Assembly: GCA_973895155.1 (NCBI GenBank)
Contig: OZ316897.1
Location: 11,966,001 to 12,030,000 of the forward strand
DNA: 64,000 nucleotides
Direction: 5' to 3'
Source: Marsupella aquatica
Taxonomy: Eukaryota > Marchantiophyta
Shown: positions 61,400-64,000 of the stretch, piece by piece
Position numbering within the stretch: the stretch's first letter is position 1
Layout: the number at the start of each line of letters is the position of its first letter
The notes under the pieces: generated by a model
Told to the model about the DNA's origin: nothing
The model's database searches: none
Seen by the model: only the letters and a program-made list of their open reading frames with translations
Translations under genes and position numbers: made by a program

Positions 61400-62010
61400 T
61401 TCAAGAATTGGTTGAGGGCCAGTACTCGAGGAAGCCAAACATAGCTTGGCTTCCAAAGGCTGCTGGCAGCCTGGTTGGCAGTCAATGAAAATAGAGGGTT
61501 TCATGGGATGTTCGCCCTTGATTGCATGCATTACTATTGGAAAAATATCCTATTGCATGGCAAGGGCAATATAGAGATAAAGATGGGCATAAGTCCACAG
61601 TATGGAGGCAATTGTAGAGTAGGAGTTGTGATTCTGGCATGCATTTTTTGGGCTTCTTGGTGTGAACAACTATCTTGACCGGTCTCCTCTATTGAATTGC
61701 ACGTTGCACAAGCAGTATAATCAAACTGAATTTGTTGTGAATGGAAACTATAAAAAGAGCTCACTTTCAAGTTGATGCCATTTATCCAAAATGGCTAAAT
61801 TTGTGACAAACCATTCTCCAACCACAATCTGAGAAAAATGCCGCTATACACAATGTCAAGAAGGATGTTGATAGAGCTTTTAGTGTTCTTCAAGCTAGAT
61901 GGGGAATAGTGAGACAACCAGTGAGATTGTGTCACCTGCAGGGTTCACAATATTGTATAATTTTATAGAATGATTATAGAGGATGAGAGAGGGGAGGAGC
62001 ATGAGGATTT
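61400..62010 (+). pseudogene. PIF/Harbinger transposase relic
   Basis: Plus-strand remnant of a DDE nuclease of the plant PIF/Harbinger type. Recognisable pieces in order: NENRGFHGMFALDCMHYYWK (61484-61543, with the first catalytic Asp in DCMH), YLDRSPLLN (about 61670, in another frame), VVNGNY, DAIYPKW (about 61770), NVKKDVDRAFSVLQARWGIV (about 61855-61915) and MIIEDERG (about 61970). At least three frameshifts and several stops separate them. The usual Glu of DVERAF is Asp here. It is a dead copy; no terminal repeats or TAA-type target duplication were found. Confidence 0.85.
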
Positions 62011-63259
62011 TCCTTCTCGGGCCCCTGTCTTGCCTGTGACAGAGGTTCATTGCCATAGCATGACTTATTTTTGGACCCTGCTGACTAGCAAACACTACCA
62101 ATTGAGTACTGGTACCCCTGGGCCCTGTCCATGGAGCCTTGATTTAAGGGCTATAATTCTATGTTGGTTGCCTCTCCAATCTTGTGATGGCTCCAAGAGC
62201 GATCCCTGGAGCACTTCATGGAGGCTGCCCCCTGCTACTCAACCATAGTGAGGCTGCCTTGGTGGGTACATAGAGAAGTCTTCAAACAGGACTTTACAAG
62301 AACTACAAGATGAACACTTCTTCTTTTTCTAGACTCAGATTTCATCCCAACCATTAGTTTAGGGTGATTGGTCATCCTTGACTTTAGAACTTTGCTGGTG
62401 GCCGTTTCAGCTCTGGTTGCCTGAGCCTACATGGCAGTTGGTAGGTCCGGAAGAATGGAGGCTGAAATCGTGACCTGTGCACTGTTTTGTGGCCAAAGTT
62501 TAGAAGACCAAAGCGCAAGGTGGTCTAAAGCTTTTGTCCGTTGGCAGGGTCTCTGGAATGGATTGATTGCATTGCCCATGCAGGGCCCTCAGTTTGTCTC
62601 AGGCCCCACAGCCTAGATTTTAGGTTGAAATGGCTTGCCCAATTTGGTTTGGGAAAAGTAGAGAGATATGCTTAGTAGACCCCCTTCTGGAAAAAGTTTG
62701 CTTAATCAACCCCCTCTATACTTTTCTCCAATCTGGACCGTTGATGGACCTTTCAATCTCAGATCTGGACCATTGATAGACCTCAGGGGGTCGATCAAGT
62801 AACAAGTTTCATTTTGGGGGTTGATGAAGCAAATACCTCGGGAAAAATACTAATGTGAGTCTGGTCATTCTTGTAAACTGCCCTACGAGGTTTATTCCAT
62901 GTTAGGCACCCTCCCATTGTCACTCCCCAGAAACATTGTCGTGGGGATGGTTCACCTGAGGAACTTGACTTTGGAGTGAATTACACCCCACACCTTAGAT
63001 AGTACAGATAGTCTCCAGCAATCATGGAAGATTGAGGGGGTGGGGGTGTTTTCCACGGGATATGGTGCTATACAGTCATATGTGACTAAGTCCATGGCCT
63101 ATGAAAGAAGGCCCCTTCTTGCATTTTTAGACATGGTTTGCACTATGCCACACCAGGCAAATCCTATTCATCTTGCACTTCTTCATAGTTTGCACTATGC
63201 TCTTTGGGGTAAATCCTATCAATCTTGGACTTGTAGATTATAGCATGTTCATCCTGGAA
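62011..63259. other. Intergenic, no supported gene
   Basis: Contains a diverged fragment of the fold-back element terminal repeat at 62625-62720 and otherwise only short frames. Confidence 0.5.
62625..62720. repeat. Diverged relative of the fold-back terminal repeat
   Basis: GGTTGAAATGGCTTGCCCAA at 62622 and AGATATGCTTAGTAGACCCC at 62664 resemble the inner and outer ends of the 55780-55994 arm (GGTTGAAATGGCTACAGTGA complemented, and GGATATGCTTAATAGACCCC). Their order shows the middle has been lost or rearranged. CCCCC-rich matches continue to about 62720. Confidence 0.65.
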
Positions 63260-63277
63260 CATGCCTCCTTTTTTTTT

Positions 63278-63609
63278 TTGCCTTGAAAACCGAAAGCAGG
63301 CCCATCCAACAGAGGATAGATGTCCTGCTTTGGAGCATGCATATCAATGTAGGGCAGCCACAAGGGGACAATACCCAGGGATCCGACAGGGACCCAGACC
63401 AGGAGGGAGAGAGGATTAAACCAGAACCCAAAGTGGGCAACCAGGGCTGAGGAGATAATCAATACTCCCACCACTACACCCCACCCACACACACACACAC
63501 ATACCCTCCCCACCCCTTATGTGTGGAGGGAGGATTGAACCTGGGACCTCTCGGTTCTAGGCTCATCCTCTGGCCAACTGACCGGGCAACTGACCAAAGC
63601 CAGTTGGTT
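63278..63609 (-). mobile_element. tRNA-derived SINE with 18-bp target-site duplications
   Basis: Read on the minus strand, the element starts near 63609 with a tRNA-like head. A box-like TTGGCCAGAGGATGAGC is at 63577-63561 and B box-like GGTTCAATCC at 63541-63532, at tRNA-like spacing. An unrelated body follows, and the element ends in a run of A (63279-63269 on plus as T). Identical 18-base flanks, CATGCCTCC plus nine T, lie at 63260-63277 and 63610-63627; the T-rich (A-rich on minus) side fits LINE-type target-primed insertion. The length is about 330 bases. A CA microsatellite at 63484-63502 lies within the body. Confidence 0.88.
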
Positions 63610-63627
63610 CATGCCTCCTTTTTTTTT

Positions 63628-64000
63628 GTCTTGTAGTGACATGTAATTTAATTAATTTATTTTAAGATAAAAGAAGTAGATACATGTAAATTATATGTCA
63701 AAAAATTAATATTTGTTAATGAAGAATGAGTGACATAGTACACATGCAAAGAAAAGCACATTATGATCAAGAACGTACAAAGGTACTAAAGAGTTGTGCA
63801 CATAAAGTACAAATTTTTCACTTGCTTGTAGGTAATGATAACCAACTCAATTAAAACCATAAATTTTGAAAAGAACATCAGGAAGGGAACTTAATATGTG
63901 AGATGTGCACATTGTTCATCTCATTACTCCTGGCATGAGAAAAAAGATAATTCACTAACTAAGGAGTGATTTAAAAAGAAAGATTAAACATTTATGAGGG
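63628..64000. other. AT-rich end of window, no supported gene
   Basis: No frame or repeat of note; the sequence is AT-rich and runs off the window. Confidence 0.5.

Overview
The window reads as nuclear DNA of a land plant. The evidence is a cyclin L with a plant-type RS tail, a MYB-CC (PHR1-like) transcription factor, a SIAMESE-like CDK inhibitor motif, a plastid-transit-like leader, GT-AG introns with plant-like TTGCAG acceptors, and plant-type PIF/Harbinger and SINE debris. A non-flowering plant (bryophyte, lycophyte or fern grade) is my inference; the sequence alone does not fix the species. I could run no searches. Family calls rest on motifs I recognise, and exon models rest on reading splice sites and phase by eye.

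Layout. 1-13.5 kb: AT-rich and repeat-rich, with one small two-exon gene on the minus strand (2476-3288, possible SIAMESE-related CDK inhibitor), a MITE, and a repeat family carrying a TTTACAGTAAAG palindrome. 13.5-17.4 kb: cyclin L, eight exons, plus strand. 17.4-23.8 kb: no supported gene; includes a 97-bp tandem repeat. 23.8-25.8 kb: minus-strand gene for a Crypton/DUF3504-type tyrosine recombinase, with one frameshift and altered active-site positions. 25.8-29.3 kb: GC-richer upstream DNA with a long hairpin and GAGTGAGT repeats. 29.4-34.8 kb: ten-exon SAAL1-like armadillo gene, plus strand, with an inferred GC-AG intron. 37.2-41.3 kb: nine-exon gene with a plastid-transit-like N-terminus and a gamma-glutamylcyclotransferase-like GFGSLLS motif; one splice junction is out of phase by a single G. 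43.1-44.1 kb: single-exon 360-aa gene that I cannot assign. 45.8-46.8 kb: intronless MYB-CC gene, minus strand, with a duplicated leader. 48.4-64 kb: transposon-rich DNA with a second MITE copy, a Mutator-like fold-back element with target duplication, a decayed ORF relic whose stops are all of C-to-T type, a PIF/Harbinger transposase relic, and a tRNA-derived SINE with clean target-site duplications.

The genes do not form a pathway or operon. They are ordinary dispersed nuclear genes: RNA processing (cyclin L), cell-cycle restraint (SMR-like), phosphate-type transcriptional control (MYB-CC) and a plastid protein. The least ordinary items are the recombinase-derived gene at 24-26 kb, the orphan gene at 43 kb, the 132-bp hairpin at 27.1 kb, and the set of small transposons with readable ends.
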